Below are positions 40,656 to 42,196 of a DNA stretch of 42,196 bases, piece by piece; the stretch's first letter is position 1, and each line of letters starts with the position of its first letter. Below the pieces are notes generated by a model. It did not search any database, was not told where the DNA came from, and worked only from the letters and a program-made list of their open reading frames with translations. The stretch comes from Parafrankia discariae (GTDB taxonomy: Bacteria; Actinomycetota; Actinomycetes; Frankiales; Frankiaceae), in NCBI RefSeq assembly GCF_000373365.1, contig NZ_KB891235.1:1-42196 (forward strand). Reading direction: 5' to 3'. The translations under genes were made by a program, and so were the position numbers.

Positions 40656-41042
40656 TCACGCGAAGTCACTCTCCGTACACCACCACCGTGGACGTGGCAT
40701 GGGCCGCAGCGTCCTGGCGGACAGGATGACAAGAGCCCGGTGACGAGAGATCGTCACGCCGGGATCTGTGGTAACCCGGGGGTGAGATCCCCCCCGGGCT
40801 ACCCGACCGCTGGCGACACAGTCCCGCCACGCCCGCACCGCGCCGGCCGCCGCGACCGTGTTCGGGTGTTGTTGGCCGAACAGCCGCGCGAAGTCGGCGG
40901 CCACCCCCTTCTCGATGTTGATTGCGTCAGTGGTCCGCCCCGCCTGCCAGTACGAGTGGGCGAGGTTGTGGCGGGCGGTGAGGGTGTCTGGGTGTTTCTG
41001 GCCCAGCAGCCGCGCGGAGTCGGTCGGGCGTCTACGAGCCAC
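40656..41042 (-). pseudogene. TPR-protein fragment, cut by the IS256 relic
   Basis: SARLLGQKHPDTLTARHNLAH, shown in part, and ARLFGQQHPNTVAAAGAVRAW are consecutive tetratricopeptide repeats of the type found in long NB-ARC/TPR proteins of Frankia and Streptomyces. The frame starts abruptly near 41030 without a usual start and ends inside the right end of the IS256 element, so both ends of the original gene are gone. It is a two-repeat stub. Confidence 0.65.
40741..40803. repeat. Two adjacent hairpins
   Basis: TGACGA-GAGA-TCGTCA (40741-40756) has a perfect 6-bp stem. Next, 40770-40782 pairs with 40791-40803 over 13 bp with a single mismatch around 8 bases. They lie between the IS256 right end and the TPR repeats; they may be terminators or scars. 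Confidence 0.6.
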
Positions 41043-41098
41043 GGGCCGTTCTCGGTGAACAGGCCCTCCGCATCGACCCGGCCCGGCGCGGAGGGCGC

Positions 41099-41530
41099 TC
41101 AGCCTGGCTTTTCCATGTCGACGAACTCCACGGCCCCGTAACCGTCGAACGTCTCGGCATGCCGGCCGGTCTCGGTGAAACCGAGGCGCTGGTACAGGCG
41201 GATGGCGCGTTCGTTGAAGGCGGCGACGTAGAGCACGACCCGGCGCTGCCCGTAGAAGGGGCGGGCGAACTCCAACCCGGCCAGCACGAACTGCTCGCCG
41301 AGCCCTCGGCCGGTGAGATCGGGCCGCAGGCCGAACCCGTAGAACAGCGCGTCGCCGTGCAACTCGAAGAAGTAGAAACCCATCAGCGCACCGTCGTCGT
41401 CGCGCACAGCGAAGAAAAGCTCGGGGTTCTTCACGGGTAGGCCGTCGTCGTCGTAGAAGTCGTAGGGCGGGTCGTACCGCCAGGCGGCGCGCTCGCCGAA
41501 CATGGCATCGTCCGCCGGTTCGATCCTCAC
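41099..41530 (-). CDS. GNAT-family N-acetyltransferase
   Basis: 143 residues. The acetyl-CoA loop motif is LRPDLTGRGLGEQFVLAGLEFA, split in meaning as Q/RxxGxG with Gly-Leu-Gly; NERAIRLYQRLGFTETGRH is the C-terminal GNAT block. The central PELFFAVRDDDGALMGFYFF strand pair is usual. Target unknown. GTG 41530 has GGCGGAG very close upstream. It converges on nothing and stands between the TPR relic and the IS3 fragment. Confidence 0.9.
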   Translation of the reverse strand: MRIEPADDAMFGERAAWRYDPPYDFYDDDGLPVKNPELFFAVRDDDGALMGFYFFELHGDALFYGFGLRPDLTGRGLGEQFVLAGLEFARPFYGQRRVVLYVAAFNERAIRLYQRLGFTETGRHAETFDGYGAVEFVDMEKPG

Positions 41531-41924
41531 TGCTCCGCCCGTCCCGAACGCCGGTCCCGTCCCATCAGCGCAATTATTTCACTGCGCGGGGGGCTGGGGA
41601 CACCTCCATCGAAATGCTGGCTTCGCCACGTCCGCTGAGCGCGAGGGGCAGACCGTCCAGCGACAACCCTCGTCCTCAACCTGGACCCGAACTGCGGTCA
41701 CGTTCAGTAGTTGACAGTGGGGCTCCACTCCCGTCAGTACGAGCAGTCCGTGGGTCGCGCCGGACGCTGTCGGTCGGGAGAGGGAGTGTCCGTTCAACGG
41801 CTCTGTTCCACATTCGCTAGTGACTGTGTGTTAGCCGAGCAGGAGGTGCCGCCGTTGTGGTGGGGCAGGGTGAGGGCGGCGTCGACAGGCCGGCGGGTCG
41901 GAGCCTGTCAATCCCGATGAGACA
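41531..41924. other. Gene-free region left of the IS3 fragment
   Basis: 394 bases with no supported gene. The part right of about 41830 (GC-rich, ending in CCTGTCAATCCCGATGAGACA near 41904-41924) probably belongs to the IS3 element, whose end may be TGTCA...; the boundary could not be fixed. Confidence 0.35.
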
Positions 41925-42196
41925 TCAGGCTGCTTGGTTCGTGGGTAGCGCCTCCTCGGTCTCGATGATCGTTGGTGGCTGGTTGATCCACGCCCTGGTC
42001 GGCAGCGCGGGCGGGGCCGGTCGGCGGCGGAACCGCTCAGGGTGGGCCGCGTAGGCGGCGTCGAGGACCTGGGAGCGACGGGCCTGGATCTCATGGGCGG
42101 TGCCGTCATGGACGCTGGCCGGGGTGTGCAGAGCGATACCCGAATGCCTGTGCTCGTTGTTGTAGTAGCGGAAGAAGACGTCGCAGAAGACGCGGG
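41925..42196 (-). mobile_element. IS3-family transposase, C-terminal part (runs off the window)
   Basis: The minus strand from the window edge encodes about 90 residues: FFRYYNNEHRHSGIALHTP, then ASVHDGTAHEIQARRSQVLD, AAYAAHPERF and a stop at 41927-41925. The YYNxxRxHSGI block with the following TPxxVHxG is the C-terminal end of the integrase core of IS3-family OrfB, just after its catalytic Glu. The start lies beyond the window, so no start codon is seen here. Confidence 0.88.

Larger units (their letters stand above)
37384..40690 (+). mobile_element. IS256-family element relic, interrupted by another element
   Basis: The outer ends 37384-37409 and the reverse complement of 40665-40690 match at 19 of 26 positions, sharing GTGGTG.ACG.AGAG. 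Between them is one IS256-type transposase, split at codon 26 by the 2270-bp insert at 37588-39857. The element proper would be about 1.03 kb after removal of the insert and one copy of the target duplication, shorter than normal because of internal deletions. The exact ends and target duplication are uncertain by about 10 bases. It seems to have landed in a TPR gene. Confidence 0.65.

Noticed and set aside
1-42196. tRNA, rRNA, riboswitch or origin sequences
   Set aside because: None was recognised by eye; no T-loop GTTCRANYC cluster with cloverleaf pairing and no DnaA-box cluster was noticed. A covariance-model search would be needed to exclude small RNAs.

Overview
The window reads as chromosomal DNA of a high-GC actinomycete, and the gene mix suggests Frankia or a relative. 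Supporting signs are G/C-rich third codon positions, many GTG starts, paired F420-type and acyl-CoA genes, many TetR regulators, a DUF5990 protein and frankia-like insertion sequences. The genus is an inference; no rRNA or tRNA gene was seen.

Layout. 0.5-6.4 kb is an acyl-CoA module: a two-domain class III CoA-transferase and an acyl-CoA ligase run leftward, and a DUF35 OB-fold/zinc-ribbon protein and an SCP2-type thiolase run rightward. They diverge from one 160-base control region with overlapping promoters on both strands around a 12-bp palindrome. 6.5-8.9 kb is a secreted ExeM/NucH-like nuclease. 9.1-13.5 kb is a complete sugar ABC importer of LpqY-SugABC type. 13.8-20.7 kb holds a DUF5990 protein, a 1648-residue kinase/AAA/GAF/GGDEF signalling protein and a lipoprotein. 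21.1-24.1 kb holds ung, overlapping tail to tail with a LysR regulator that diverges from an MFS transporter.

24.2-35.8 kb is accessory acyl-CoA and regulator territory: a crotonase homologue, two SnoaL-like proteins with a TetR, an LLM oxidoreductase, more TetR genes, an orphan lipoprotein solute receptor and an alpha/beta hydrolase. This part is rich in decay: an SDR fragment, a frameshifted thioesterase, a headless TetR, a twice-frameshifted ABC ATPase and a headless GDSL/FG-GAP protein. Several operator-like sequences stand out, including an ATGTCGAYGTCGA-type motif at several places and five 17-bp tandem repeats in front of the solute receptor.

36-42.2 kb is a lipoprotein, a stand-alone DUF4062 protein and nested mobile DNA. 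An IS256-family relic (about 37384-40690) seems to lie in a TPR gene remnant. It is itself interrupted by a 2270-bp unit (37588-39857) with matching ends and an exact 10-bp target duplication. That unit carries a MarR regulator and a VOC-family gene as well as an ISAs1-like transposase, and a third copy of the IS end lies inside it. I read it as an insertion sequence that mobilised neighbouring genes by using a distal end, and it is the most unusual structure in the window. A GNAT acetyltransferase and the C-terminus of an IS3-family transposase close the window.
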